Source of the DNA: Bacteroidota bacterium | Lineage (GTDB): Bacteria > Bacteroidota > Bacteroidia > Chitinophagales > Chitinophagaceae | NCBI GenBank assembly: GCA_023386235.1 | Contig: JAEWKC010000018.1 | Location: 114,870 to 178,869 of the forward strand | DNA length: 64,000 bases | Direction of reading: 5' to 3' | Part shown: in pieces, positions 37,931 through 47,552 of the stretch | Numbering within the stretch: the first letter of the stretch is position 1 | Layout: each line of letters starts with the position of its first letter | Program-made: the position numbers and the translations under genes | The notes under the pieces: model-generated | Databases searched by the model: none | Told to the model about the DNA's origin: nothing | The model's input: the letters and a program-made list of their open reading frames with translations, nothing else

Positions 37931-38608
37931 ATGAAACAAAATCATGAATTTCTTGTAGACCAGATTGAAAAAAAGCTCCTTACTTATTTTGACCAGAATA
38001 ACATTAAAATAGGCGATATAATACCCAAGGAACTGGAACTTGTAGAAATTCTGGGAGTGAGCAGAACGGTGGTGAGAGAAGCCTTGAGCAGATTGAGAAC
38101 ACAAGGCCTGATTGAAACCAAACGAAGAAGAGGTACCATACTTACCAGCCCGGATCTTTCCGTAGTATTAGAAAAGACTTTGAACCCCAATGTGTTGGAC
38201 GATAACACTCTGAAGGATTATTTTGAAATGCGCATGTCGCTTGAGATTGGAATGGCAGACCTTATAATGGCCAGAAAAACAAAAAAAGATATCCAGGAAC
38301 TAAGACATATTACAAAGGATGAACCTGAAATTACCAGCGGCATCATTTTTAATACCAGTCATGAAATTGAGTTTCATGGCAAACTATACAGCATTACCAG
38401 AAACGAATCTATGATGAAGTTTCAAAGATTGCTGCTACCTATTTTTGATTATGTACATCAAAGTGGCATTATGAAAATACCCGTATTGCCTAAAGATTTT
38501 GTTTCGCATACAGATATTGTAAATACTATTGAAAACGGCACAGCGGATGATTTGCGCATAGCCATGCGCAATCATCTTGATACACATTTCCAGCGGATTT
38601 TAGGTTAA
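37931..38608 (+). CDS. GntR-family (FadR subfamily) regulator, probable sialic acid repressor
   Basis: 225 residues. A winged helix-turn-helix occupies the first 75 residues (PKELELVEILGVSRTVVREAL, then a wing with KRRRGTIL). An all-helical FCD ligand domain follows, with metal-binding His residues in EFHGKLY, SHTDIV and NHLDTHF. FCD regulators bind sugar acids. It diverges from nan susC across 153 bases that contain the operon promoter and a palindrome, so control of the nan operon is the natural reading (a NanR-like role by inference, not orthology). Its 3' end is 3 bases from the convergent phosphatase gene. Confidence 0.85.
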   Translation: MKQNHEFLVDQIEKKLLTYFDQNNIKIGDIIPKELELVEILGVSRTVVREALSRLRTQGLIETKRRRGTILTSPDLSVVLEKTLNPNVLDDNTLKDYFEMRMSLEIGMADLIMARKTKKDIQELRHITKDEPEITSGIIFNTSHEIEFHGKLYSITRNESMMKFQRLLLPIFDYVHQSGIMKIPVLPKDFVSHTDIVNTIENGTADDLRIAMRNHLDTHFQRILG

Positions 38609-38611
38609 GTT

Positions 38612-39451
38612 TTATTTCCACTTCACATCGGCCACTACAGGGAAATGATCAGAAGGATATTTGCCCATGTAGGTATCTGTAAGTATACCCCACTTAACAG
38701 CTTTAAGCTGATTGGTTAAAAAGATATGGTCTATCACTCCCTCTTCTTTGATATTTCTTCCAAAACTATTGAAAGAAGAATTATTTTCATATGGATACTT
38801 AACATCATTGTAGCTATCGTGTAGAATATCAGAATTTTTGAGCAATTGGTATGGCTCACTGTCCCTGTCGGCATTAAAATCTCCGGTAAGTATTGCTGCG
38901 CTTTTACCGGCAATAGCCTTGATCTTTGACAATATTAATTTTGAACTTTCTGTTCTGGCCACTTTTCCCTGATGATCGTAATGCGTATTAAACACATAGA
39001 ATTTTTTACCACTTTTTTTATCTTGTAAATATAGCCATGTGGTAATTCTGTTGCAGCAGGTAACATCCCAGCCTTTGCCAGGCACATCGGGTGTTTCAGA
39101 GAGCCAGAAATCGCCTTTATTCAGAAAAGTGAATTTATCTTTTTTATAAAAAATAGAAGAATGCTCACCTGCCGCTTTACCGTCATCTCTGCCCTTCCCG
39201 TAAAGTGCATATTCGGGCAGCGCGCTGGAAACATCCGTCAGCTGATTTGCCAAGGCTTCCTGTACGCCTACTACATCAAAATCATGAAAGCGTATAAGAT
39301 CAGCCACGGGTTTCATCCTGTCTGTCCAAAGATTTCCGCTGTCATTTTTATTGTCGTACCTGAGATTAAAAGTAGCTACTCTAAGAGTTTGAGCCTGGCC
39401 AATAATAGTCATCAGACTTAGGAAAATACTTATTATAAAAGTTTTTTTCAT
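38612..39451 (-). CDS. Exported endonuclease/exonuclease/phosphatase-family hydrolase
   Basis: 279 residues with a signal peptide (IGQAQ near residue 21). Metal and catalytic residues of the DNase I-like fold appear in order: ATFNLRYD, VGVQEAL, NTHYDHQG, TGDFNAD and PSDHFPVVADV. Exported members include phosphodiesterases and sphingomyelinase- or inositol-phosphatase-like enzymes common in SusCD loci. It lies 98 bases after the second susD on the same strand and is probably part of that operon. Substrate unknown. Confidence 0.82.
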   Translation of the reverse strand: MKKTFIISIFLSLMTIIGQAQTLRVATFNLRYDNKNDSGNLWTDRMKPVADLIRFHDFDVVGVQEALANQLTDVSSALPEYALYGKGRDDGKAAGEHSSIFYKKDKFTFLNKGDFWLSETPDVPGKGWDVTCCNRITTWLYLQDKKSGKKFYVFNTHYDHQGKVARTESSKLILSKIKAIAGKSAAILTGDFNADRDSEPYQLLKNSDILHDSYNDVKYPYENNSSFNSFGRNIKEEGVIDHIFLTNQLKAVKWGILTDTYMGKYPSDHFPVVADVKWK

Positions 39452-39549
39452 TTGTTTATTTTAATTTTTACGTTATTACCTTTTTTGCATTAGGCAAGGA
39501 AAGTACGAAATTACTTTCAGTTTGTAATAAAATTAATAAATCGAATTTA

Positions 39550-41316
39550 TTACCATCCCGGGTTTTGACCCAATGCAGGATTCATAGTCCTGTCATCTTC
39601 AGGAATCGGGTATAAATATTTTTTATCCAGCCATTCTCTTACTCCGGGATTCCATAAAATTTCTCCCGATGTACCATTTGAAAGTTGAATCCTGCCAACT
39701 GCAGAAGAGGACGTAACATCAACAAAAGCTATAGATGGGTTAGAAGAGGATGGTTTAGCGCCTTGATAAAATAGCACATCTTTTATTCCATCGCTGTTAA
39801 GGTCGTATTCTCCCAAGGCAGGAATATACATACCATTCATGGGTGCTTCGGAAAATAACTCTCCAATGTGCCATCTTATTAAATCATTCGGTCTGAGGCC
39901 TTCAAAAACCAATTCAACTGCACGTTCGCGCATTACTTCAAGCAATATTGGGTTAGTAAATTTGTTTTTATAATAAGCAACAAGATAGGGATCGGCAGTG
40001 GTTGGCATAGTCGTTAAAGTTGACCCGGTAATTCCCGCCCGTTTTCTAAGCGCTCCTATTGTTGCCGCCCACTCTGCATTGGTCATTTGACCTAACTCTG
40101 TTAATGCTTCAGCTTTATTCAAAAGCACTTCTGCCCACCTCATAATAATATGTGCGTTATCATTTCTGCTTTCATCATCATAAGGAAAGCGCTCGTCATA
40201 GCTCCATTTTATAGGTTGATATCCTGTGAATGTTTGATTAAAATTTGGCGGAGCAGCTACCGGAACACTATTCTCAGTTCTTTTATAATCGCCTAATCGA
40301 ATGGTTTGCTTCAATCGCAAATCCCTGTTTTGTACTTCCTGTACAAATGGCGTAGTACGATAAGAAGGATCATTAGTGAATGGCGTGCCATCCAATTTTA
40401 AATACGTATTTACAAAATTTCTTGTAAGACTGGGCCTATTTCCATACGTTGGACTTATAAATCTACGATTAGCAGAACTGAAGACTTGCAAGCTCGCATC
40501 CAATGCTACTGCTAGAATTGTTTCATCAGCATATGGGCTTTTCGTTATAAATAGCTCTCTGTATGATCGGTCAGCAATTGCTGAATAATGTAAAGTAAAT
40601 CCGGTGATTTCGTTGGCTGCTTTTACAACCTCCTGATACCACTTATCAGCAGTAGCCTGCATGTTGTAACGTGTATGATACTTTCTTAGAGATGCTTCGT
40701 AAAGGCAGATTCTCGTTTTATATGCTCTTGCAACATTCTTTGTAATACGTGTACAAGAAGGGTCTGAAGTAAGAGATATATTTTCTATTGCAAAATCAAG
40801 ATCTTTTAAAACATTATCCATTACATTAAAACGACTATCACGCGGACCTTTCAATGTAATGCTGTCTTTTACATCAATCGTTTTTTCTATCCAAGGAACA
40901 TCTCCAAATCTTGTTACTTTATCGTAATAAAACAATGCTCTGAAAAATCGCGCAACACCAATATAATGGTTTTTTGTAGCAACTGTGCTGGTTTCAGCGT
41001 TTTCAATAAAATAATTGATATTACGCAGTCCGCCCCAACTCCAACCTGAACTTGTAACAGGGCTTAACGCTCCTACTGCGAGAAAATTATCTACCCCGTT
41101 ACGAGCTACAAGATCAGAAACATCATCGCCCTGAAAAACACCGACATCTGTTCCGGGTAAAATATCGTAAAATGAATTTGTGTAAAGTTCCATTCCGCTG
41201 GCTGATCCAAAGATCGCCTGACGCGAAGCAGTATCAACAGGCAGCTCTTTAAGATTACAACCGGTTAATATAAAAAATATTGATAAAATTATAAAACAAT
41301 TAAATATTTTGTTCAT
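39550..41316 (-). CDS. SusD/RagB-family lipoprotein (second pair)
   Basis: 588 residues with lipobox ILTGC (Cys20) and the opening LKELPVDTASRQAIF. Further SusD features are the helical RVFRALFYYDKVTRFGDVPW-like segment near residue 130 and the C-terminal ERAVELVFEGLRPNDLIRW, then NPALGQNPGW at the end. It is paired with the SusC at 41331 (14-base gap). The glycan cannot be told: no glycosidase lies in the unit, only the exported phosphatase-like enzyme. Confidence 0.9.
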   Translation of the reverse strand: MNKIFNCFIILSIFFILTGCNLKELPVDTASRQAIFGSASGMELYTNSFYDILPGTDVGVFQGDDVSDLVARNGVDNFLAVGALSPVTSSGWSWGGLRNINYFIENAETSTVATKNHYIGVARFFRALFYYDKVTRFGDVPWIEKTIDVKDSITLKGPRDSRFNVMDNVLKDLDFAIENISLTSDPSCTRITKNVARAYKTRICLYEASLRKYHTRYNMQATADKWYQEVVKAANEITGFTLHYSAIADRSYRELFITKSPYADETILAVALDASLQVFSSANRRFISPTYGNRPSLTRNFVNTYLKLDGTPFTNDPSYRTTPFVQEVQNRDLRLKQTIRLGDYKRTENSVPVAAPPNFNQTFTGYQPIKWSYDERFPYDDESRNDNAHIIMRWAEVLLNKAEALTELGQMTNAEWAATIGALRKRAGITGSTLTTMPTTADPYLVAYYKNKFTNPILLEVMRERAVELVFEGLRPNDLIRWHIGELFSEAPMNGMYIPALGEYDLNSDGIKDVLFYQGAKPSSSNPSIAFVDVTSSSAVGRIQLSNGTSGEILWNPGVREWLDKKYLYPIPEDDRTMNPALGQNPGW

Positions 41317-41330
41317 GATATAATAATAGT

Positions 41331-44300
41331 TTAGAAGTTAACATTTAAACCTACAGAAATAACTTTTAGCATCGGGTAGTTATATCCGTCGCCACTTGTT
41401 CCACCACTCAGATCTCTGTCTGATCCGTAAATACTTGTCACGTCCGTATCCTTTGTCCATTTGTACATAGGTGACCATGTCCATAAATTTTCACCCGATA
41501 AGTATACCCTGATGTCTTTTGCGTGAATTTTTTGAGAAACTTTTGCAGGCAGATTATACCCTATCTGAAGATTTCTCAACCTAATGTATGCAGCATTTTG
41601 TAAATAGCGGTCATTAGGCACATTCAAGGCTCTGCCTGAACCCTGTGCGATATAACCTACTAATCTTGGTAAATATGCATCGTAGTTTTGAAGATCTTCC
41701 CTGAACATATTATTTTCGTGCCATCTAGGATATGAGTTGTACGGCCTGTTATATTGCCCCCAGAATCGGGCCTCGGGTGAAGGATACCAATCTTGCTTCA
41801 TCACACCCTGAAAAAACACAGAGAGAAAAATTCCGTTCCAGTCGCCATTTAAGTTTAAACCGTATGTATAACGAGGCTGGCTGTTACCGATAATTGATTT
41901 ATCACCGGAATTACCAACTCTGTTTAATCCCTGATAAATTTGGTTATCGCCGTCAAGGTTCCTGAATTTAATATCGCCCGGATAATTTTTTCGTGTATTT
42001 GTATTAGGAATATTTGACTGCGAAGGTGAATTTGCGATTTCTTCTTCTGAACGGAACAAACCTTCGACCTGATAACCCCAAATTTCACCAATACGTTGAC
42101 CTACGTAATAGTCTGTAAGATTTTTATCCGGATTATTATACTTGGTAATGATTGCTATATAGTCCGAAAGAATAAACCTTACGCTATAGTTGAATGGTTT
42201 TGCCCTCAAAGCAAAATCATCAGCCCATTTCAGAGAAATTTCCCAGCCTGTAGTCTTTAAATCTGCATAGTTTCCTTTGGGCACAGTGGTACCATAAATT
42301 GCAGGTACAGTAGGGCCTATGGTAAACATGTCTTTAGTATTGCGGCGATAAAGATCACCAACAAAATCAAGACGATTATCCAATGCAGAAAAATCCAATC
42401 CCAGGTTTGCTGTTGTAGATGTCTCCCAAGTTAAGCCATCAGGAACCACATTTGGCTGCCCTGTTTTTTGTGGACGCACACCATTAATAATTCGGCCTGA
42501 TTGAGAAATTGAAAAATTTTCCGTAAATGAATATGGTGAAATATTGCCATTACCTAATGAACCATAAGACGCTCTTATTTTTACATTTGAAAACGCTTTG
42601 GAACTTACATTCCAAAAGCCTTCATCAGATATCCTCCATCCGACAGATGCTGAAGGAAAAAACGCCCATTGTTGATTGGTAGGAAACTTGGACGATCCAT
42701 CGTAGCGACCATTAATTTCTACTAAATACTTTCTGTTAAAATCATAATTTACACGAAAGAAGCTGCCCGCAATACGCCATTTGTCGTATCCACCGTTTGT
42801 AACAATGCTTTGTCCCAGCGCCAGGTTGATATCATCAGCATCCTCATAAACAATTCCGTTTCTGCGGGCTGTAAGGTTTTTGTATATTGATTGTTCATAG
42901 TTGTATCCTACCAGGAAGTTGAAATTGTGGGCCTCATTAAATGATTTCAGATAGTTTGCGTAAATATTGGTAGCAATATATTCGGTTGTTCTCCTTCGTT
43001 CTTCCAAATCATTGGTATTGGTACCCGTATACCCAATTACGCCCTGATACCGGCTATACGGAACTTGTACGCGATTTTGTTGGGAACCTATATCGTTTGT
43101 TTGAAAAGTAAAATCACTGCGTAGTATGAGTTGTTTGTTTAAAAATTCTGCTTTTGCTGAAGCCCTGCTTTTCAAAAATCTTTCAGCGAAATCAATCCCG
43201 TTTCTACCGATATACTGGTCGCCCACTGTATAAGCAGCAGGAAACGACAAGGTGCTGTCTGGATTTAATAAAGGCGCTAAAGGGTGTCCTTCGTCAGCCA
43301 TATTTCTCCAAATACCACTGCCTTCCCCTACATTCAACGGTTGGCGATAATTCATGCGCGCGTACTCAGTATTATTTTCAATCTGAAGCCAATTTGTAAG
43401 CCAGACACTTCCTTTTGCTCTAAGATTGTACATTGAGTACTTATCAGAATTATACCTGAACAATCCGTCTTGACCGTTATAGCGACCGCTTACATAAAAA
43501 GCGGTTTTATCGTTTGCTCCAGACAAAATAAGGTTATGATCCTGGGCATAGAATTTATCTTTATACAATTCCTTATACCAATCGGTACTATAATAATATT
43601 GATACTCTCCTGTTGAAGGATTTACCTCAATTCTTGGTAGTGAAGGATCTTCCCAGCGTCTTTTTATTTCTGCCAAATATGCAGGTGAGAAAGGCAACGT
43701 TTTATTTATAGCTGTGGGTGTGCGACCGTTATCATTCCAATTAGACCATGCGTCGCTAAAGTGTTGCGCCCAAGGATAAGAATCCACTATATTATCAGGA
43801 ACAGCAGTAGGCTTTTTCATGGAGACATTAGTTAAATAACTAATTGAAGCTTTACCTTTCCCGGCTGATTTTGTTGTAATCAATATTACACCAAAAGCTG
43901 CACGTGCTCCATAAATGGAAGAAGAAGCTGCATCTTTTAAAACAGATATACTTTCAATATCATTTGGGTTAAGCATACTAGGATCGCCTTCCACTCCATC
44001 AATCAAAACCAATGCGCTACCTCCCTGACCAATAGAAGTTGTACCTCTCACATTAAAAGATGGAGACTGAGTGGGCTTTCCGTCCAGCATTCTTAAATTA
44101 AGATTGGGTGAAGCACCTACAAGCGCCTGCGATATATTTGATACAGGTCTGTTACTAAGCATTTCGGGTGTAACCTGATCAACCGCTCCGGTAAGATTTA
44201 CTTTTCTTTGTACACCATAACCCACAACCACAACCTCATCTAAATTTTCTACTTTTTCTTCAGTTAATTCAATTGTTATTGCTTCGTTTCCCGGTCTCAA

Positions 44301-44588
44301 ATCGGTAATTACCCTGTTCTGAAAGCCAATAGTAGTAATTGTTACTTTGTAAATACCCTCAGTCAAATTATCAAAAGCAAAGGCCCCATTCTCATCAGTA
44401 ATTTGTGTTGAAATTACATTCGTTTCATTGCTCCTGGAAAGTTGAACTGTAGCTCCGGAGACAGGTTGGTTATTACCATTGATAGTACCATTTATTTGCC
44501 TAATTTCAGATTGAGCATATATGCTTATACTAAAAAGTAGTAAAATGATTAAAAGTGGTATAGTCTTTTTTTTGAAGATTGTTTTCAT
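41331..44588 (-). CDS. SusC-family TonB-dependent receptor (second pair)
   Basis: 1085 residues with a signal peptide (SIYAQ near residue 26). In order: a regulatory domain (INGTINGNNQPVSGATV), a TonB-box region LDEVVVVGYGVQRK, a plug with GTTSIGQGG and SSIYGARAAFGV, and a long barrel ending VGLNVNF. It is only distantly similar to the nan SusC, so a different substrate is likely. A -7-like element lies 35 bases upstream. It diverges from the DUF4397 lipoprotein across 223 AT-rich bases. Confidence 0.93.
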   Translation of the reverse strand: MKTIFKKKTIPLLIILLLFSISIYAQSEIRQINGTINGNNQPVSGATVQLSRSNETNVISTQITDENGAFAFDNLTEGIYKVTITTIGFQNRVITDLRPGNEAITIELTEEKVENLDEVVVVGYGVQRKVNLTGAVDQVTPEMLSNRPVSNISQALVGASPNLNLRMLDGKPTQSPSFNVRGTTSIGQGGSALVLIDGVEGDPSMLNPNDIESISVLKDAASSSIYGARAAFGVILITTKSAGKGKASISYLTNVSMKKPTAVPDNIVDSYPWAQHFSDAWSNWNDNGRTPTAINKTLPFSPAYLAEIKRRWEDPSLPRIEVNPSTGEYQYYYSTDWYKELYKDKFYAQDHNLILSGANDKTAFYVSGRYNGQDGLFRYNSDKYSMYNLRAKGSVWLTNWLQIENNTEYARMNYRQPLNVGEGSGIWRNMADEGHPLAPLLNPDSTLSFPAAYTVGDQYIGRNGIDFAERFLKSRASAKAEFLNKQLILRSDFTFQTNDIGSQQNRVQVPYSRYQGVIGYTGTNTNDLEERRRTTEYIATNIYANYLKSFNEAHNFNFLVGYNYEQSIYKNLTARRNGIVYEDADDINLALGQSIVTNGGYDKWRIAGSFFRVNYDFNRKYLVEINGRYDGSSKFPTNQQWAFFPSASVGWRISDEGFWNVSSKAFSNVKIRASYGSLGNGNISPYSFTENFSISQSGRIINGVRPQKTGQPNVVPDGLTWETSTTANLGLDFSALDNRLDFVGDLYRRNTKDMFTIGPTVPAIYGTTVPKGNYADLKTTGWEISLKWADDFALRAKPFNYSVRFILSDYIAIITKYNNPDKNLTDYYVGQRIGEIWGYQVEGLFRSEEEIANSPSQSNIPNTNTRKNYPGDIKFRNLDGDNQIYQGLNRVGNSGDKSIIGNSQPRYTYGLNLNGDWNGIFLSVFFQGVMKQDWYPSPEARFWGQYNRPYNSYPRWHENNMFREDLQNYDAYLPRLVGYIAQGSGRALNVPNDRYLQNAAYIRLRNLQIGYNLPAKVSQKIHAKDIRVYLSGENLWTWSPMYKWTKDTDVTSIYGSDRDLSGGTSGDGYNYPMLKVISVGLNVNF

Positions 44589-44623
44589 AGTTTACATTTA
44601 AAAGAATATTTCTTTATTCGAAG

Positions 44624-44631
44624 CAAAAGTA
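44624..44631 (-). promoter_or_regulatory. -7 promoter element (TACTTTTG) of the second susC
   Basis: Matches TAnnTTTG on the minus strand, 35 bases before the ATG, a distance close to that at the nan susC. No -33 TTTG was found at the expected spacing. Confidence 0.45.
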
Positions 44632-44811
44632 ATTGTCTCGTATTTCTTAAACATTAAGCAATTATTACCAAAATGTGTTTTTAATATTATGGCAATCTAA
44701 ACACTTATAATACTACTTTCAATAGTTAGTAGTACATTCATAAACAAGTGTAGCGTTATTGTTCTCTTTTACGTATTATTTATCAAAACAGTAAGATTAA
44801 ACGTTTCGAAC

Positions 44812-45540
44812 ATGAAAAAACCGCTTTACAGACCGTCTTCACTTGCAATAATTTTAGCTGGGGTACTGGCACTCTCCGGATGCTTCAAAGATTCAGACCA
44901 TAAGGATCTTCCGGCAGCCGGGGTTGCTTTTGTACACGCTTCACCCAAAAATGATATATTAGAATTTGTAGATTATGATACTTACGGCAGCGTTCGCGCA
45001 CGACTGCCTTATAACACTTCTGCCGCCTACCCTACCAAAGATAACAGCACCACACCCTATCTTGCATTTTACCCCGGTGCAAGAACCTTTGGCATCGCCA
45101 AAGCCGGTACCAGCTTTTATTACAACATTAAACAATTCAATCTGCGACCTAATAATGTATACTCAGTATTTGCAGTAGATAGTGCCGATAAAGCAGAGTT
45201 ATTATTGGTGCAGGATAGCTTGAAAGTTTTAGACTCTACAAAAGTGGCAGTAAAGTTTATCAACCTTAGCCCGGATGCCGGAAATATTGACTTTTACGTG
45301 AATACTACTCGTGTACCATTCGCGCAGGACGTGGCATTCAAAGGCTTTACTGATTATAACCTAATAGAACCCACTAATAATGCCATTTTCAGCATACAAA
45401 CAAAAACAGGTACGGGTGTAAACAGAAGCAGAACGAATGTAGAATTAAAGAAAGGTGGCTCCTATACAATATGGGCAAGAGGGTTGGTAAATGGCACACA
45501 AGCAGACACACTGGCCATTTCAGTATTAAAAACCAGATAA
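44812..45540 (+). CDS. DUF4397 lipoprotein
   Basis: 242 residues with lipobox ALSGC (Cys24). Two immunoglobulin-like beta units follow: GVAFVHASPKNDILEF and VKFINLSPDAGNIDFY are the repeating starts, each leading to strands such as YNIKQFNLRPNNVYSVF and RTNVELKKGGSYTIWA. This is the DUF4397 pattern of surface-exposed lipoproteins of unknown function. It stands alone between divergent susC and the sigma gene. Confidence 0.8.
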   Translation: MKKPLYRPSSLAIILAGVLALSGCFKDSDHKDLPAAGVAFVHASPKNDILEFVDYDTYGSVRARLPYNTSAAYPTKDNSTTPYLAFYPGARTFGIAKAGTSFYYNIKQFNLRPNNVYSVFAVDSADKAELLLVQDSLKVLDSTKVAVKFINLSPDAGNIDFYVNTTRVPFAQDVAFKGFTDYNLIEPTNNAIFSIQTKTGTGVNRSRTNVELKKGGSYTIWARGLVNGTQADTLAISVLKTR

Positions 45541-45547
45541 TAAAAAA

Positions 45548-45582
45548 TATAAAACAAAATGATTTAATTTTATTGTTTTATA
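45548..45582 (+). terminator. AT-rich hairpin after the DUF4397 gene
   Basis: A perfect 10-bp stem TATAAAACAA/TTGTTTTATA with a 15-base loop, 8 bases after the stop. It is AT-only apart from one pair, so a weak terminator. It lies just before the sigma factor gene and might also affect its expression. Confidence 0.4.
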
Positions 45583-45607
45583 AAAATATAATATACACCG
45601 AGTTGTT

Positions 45608-46171
45608 TTGAGGGTTGAAGAAACAATTGATAAATGCAAACGCAATGATATCAGAAGTAAAGAGCTGATATACAAAACCTTTTACGGGTATGTAAGAGCG
45701 GTGATTGTAAGATATGTATATAGTGAAAATGATATAGAAGAGTTGATAAATGATAGTTTTATAAAAGTGTTTAATAACCTGAACAGCTTTATTCCGGGCA
45801 GCTCGGGCGAACAGACTTTGAAAATATTTAAAGGCTGGATAGGAAAAATTGCTTCCAGAACAGCAATTGACCACCTAAGACGTAATAAAAAGAATTTCTA
45901 CATAGAGAGTATTGAAGACAATCAACTTCTTTATACGCCTCAGCCCGTTTCTACTCAGCTGGAAGCCAACGATATACTTGCACTTTTAAAAAAACTACCC
46001 CAGATACACAGCATGGTATTTAATCTTTATGAGATTGAAGGCTTTTCTCATGAAGAGATTGCAAAACAATTAAATATATCGCAAAGTTCATCGCGCGTGT
46101 TTCTGACAAGAGCAAAAAACAAACTAAAAAGCCTGTATTTAGAAAAACAAACATCCATTTTGAAAAAATGA
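45608..46171 (+). CDS. ECF-type RNA polymerase sigma factor
   Basis: 187 residues. Region 2 holds KELIYKTFYGYVRAVIVRY and DDLxxELxNDSFIKVF-like sequence (ENDIEELINDSFIKVF). Region 4 holds MVFNLYEIEGFSHEEIAKQL and SSSRVFLTRAKNKLK, the -35-recognition helix-turn-helix. No ATG occurs before region 2, and the frame is closed upstream by TAA at 45581, so the TTG at 45608 is the most likely start. Its ATGA overlap with the next gene couples the two, the usual layout of a sigma factor and its membrane partner. Confidence 0.88.
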   Translation: MRVEETIDKCKRNDIRSKELIYKTFYGYVRAVIVRYVYSENDIEELINDSFIKVFNNLNSFIPGSSGEQTLKIFKGWIGKIASRTAIDHLRRNKKNFYIESIEDNQLLYTPQPVSTQLEANDILALLKKLPQIHSMVFNLYEIEGFSHEEIAKQLNISQSSSRVFLTRAKNKLKSLYLEKQTSILKK

Positions 46172-47481
46172 AAGATAACAGAGAACTGATTGATCATATA
46201 AAAGAGGTGTTGCACCAGCACCAAGAGCCTTACAAGGAGGGTAGCTGGGAAAAATTTATGCAGCAAACAACTGTACCTATTCAGAAAAAAAGATTTCCTT
46301 ACTGGGCTGCCGCCGCTTGCCTGCTTCTGCTTGCAGGTATAGGACTTTGGGCTATATTAACACCTTCAACAGAAGAAAACAACATCGCGCAAAATCAAGC
46401 TCCTATAGCGCAACAAGAAAATATTCATACAGCACCTCAAAATAAAAGTAGCATCATTGCCGATTCTATTTACGCCGACTCGCAACAGGCAATAACAGTA
46501 CAAAACAATCCAACTGAAAAAAACATCCCACAAAAAAAATCATTGATTCAAAGAATAGCGGATGCCGTTTTACTAAACAATCAAAATGATAATACATATA
46601 CACAATCTGTACAGCAACCAAACATTGATAACAACAAAAATGAAACTGTAGCAAATCAATATATAAAAGAATCAAACAAAAGCATTGCTAAAAAACAGGA
46701 ATCAAACGAGAACGCACAGAATCAAACACAACAACCTCAACAACAGCCACAGCAATACGTACACAACATTTACACCAACAACAATCCCGTGCTTGGCGTA
46801 GATGATGATAATTTTAAAAAATGGAATTTTGCGGCACAGGTAGGCTCTTCATTTAGTAATAATTCCAAAATGAATATGTCGTACGGCATTAATGTAGGCT
46901 ATGCCCTCAATGATAAAATTGCCGTGCACTCCGGTATTTCTTATGCACAACTTCACTCAGCGGTCAGCCACACAAATATTAATGAGCGTCCTATGATGAT
47001 GAGCGCCGCACCAAGCAATGAGAGCAACTATGCCCACAGGTCTTCTCTGGTAGCATACAACAATTCTCAGGCACAACCTCAAACCTCAGATTTGCGGCTT
47101 TCCGGCGTAGAAATACCCGTAGAAGTCCGCTATAATGTGAGCAAAAAATTGTATACCAACGTAGGCATTTCTGCTATGGCACTTATTGAAAATACGCAGA
47201 AAAATACCTATATAGTAGAAAGTCCTAAAACTGTAGGATTTGCCACTTATGCAGATAACCCAACCAGCGAGATATTAGAAAAAAGAGAAGAAACCATTTC
47301 AGGTACAGGTGTGGTAAAAGATAAGTTTCTTGAATTTGTAAACATGTCTTTTGGCTACAAACAACCCATAAGCGATAAAAGAAATATCAGGATAGAACCT
47401 TTCATTAAAATCCCTATCAACAGTTCGGGCGTTAAAGTACCGCTGACCAACGCCGGCGTTCGATTAGGAATTGACCTGTAA
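46168..47481 (+). CDS. Membrane protein with anti-sigma-like N-terminus and barrel-like C-terminal domain
   Basis: 437 residues overlapping the sigma gene by 4 bases. Residues 1-45 are charged and soluble, followed by a membrane segment (about 47-66, WAAAACLLLLAGIGLWAIL). A long Gln/Asn-rich linker with QQPQQQPQQ near residue 195 leads to a C-terminal beta-rich domain (WNFAAQVGSSFSNNSKMNM to the end) that resembles the outer-membrane beta-barrel fold of Bacteroidota. Probable role: sequesters the sigma factor and senses an envelope signal. The function of the barrel-like part is unclear. Confidence 0.7.
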   Translation: MKDNRELIDHIKEVLHQHQEPYKEGSWEKFMQQTTVPIQKKRFPYWAAAACLLLLAGIGLWAILTPSTEENNIAQNQAPIAQQENIHTAPQNKSSIIADSIYADSQQAITVQNNPTEKNIPQKKSLIQRIADAVLLNNQNDNTYTQSVQQPNIDNNKNETVANQYIKESNKSIAKKQESNENAQNQTQQPQQQPQQYVHNIYTNNNPVLGVDDDNFKKWNFAAQVGSSFSNNSKMNMSYGINVGYALNDKIAVHSGISYAQLHSAVSHTNINERPMMMSAAPSNESNYAHRSSLVAYNNSQAQPQTSDLRLSGVEIPVEVRYNVSKKLYTNVGISAMALIENTQKNTYIVESPKTVGFATYADNPTSEILEKREETISGTGVVKDKFLEFVNMSFGYKQPISDKRNIRIEPFIKIPINSSGVKVPLTNAGVRLGIDL

Positions 47482-47491
47482 TATTCTACAA

Positions 47492-47521
47492 AAAATGCAG
47501 CTCTGTTAAAAGCTGCATTTT
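47492..47521. terminator. Bidirectional terminator
   Basis: An 11-bp perfect stem AAAATGCAGCT/AGCTGCATTTT with an 8-base loop, 10 bases after the anti-sigma-like gene and before the convergent barrel gene. A and T runs on both sides allow use on either strand. Confidence 0.85.
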
Positions 47522-47552
47522 CCAATACTGATAATTTATGGTTCAGTAAAAA

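Noticed and set aside
38612..41316. Second SusC/SusD pair as part of the sialic acid operon
   Set aside because: It lies on the far side of the divergent regulator, has its own promoter-like element and its SusC is only distantly similar.
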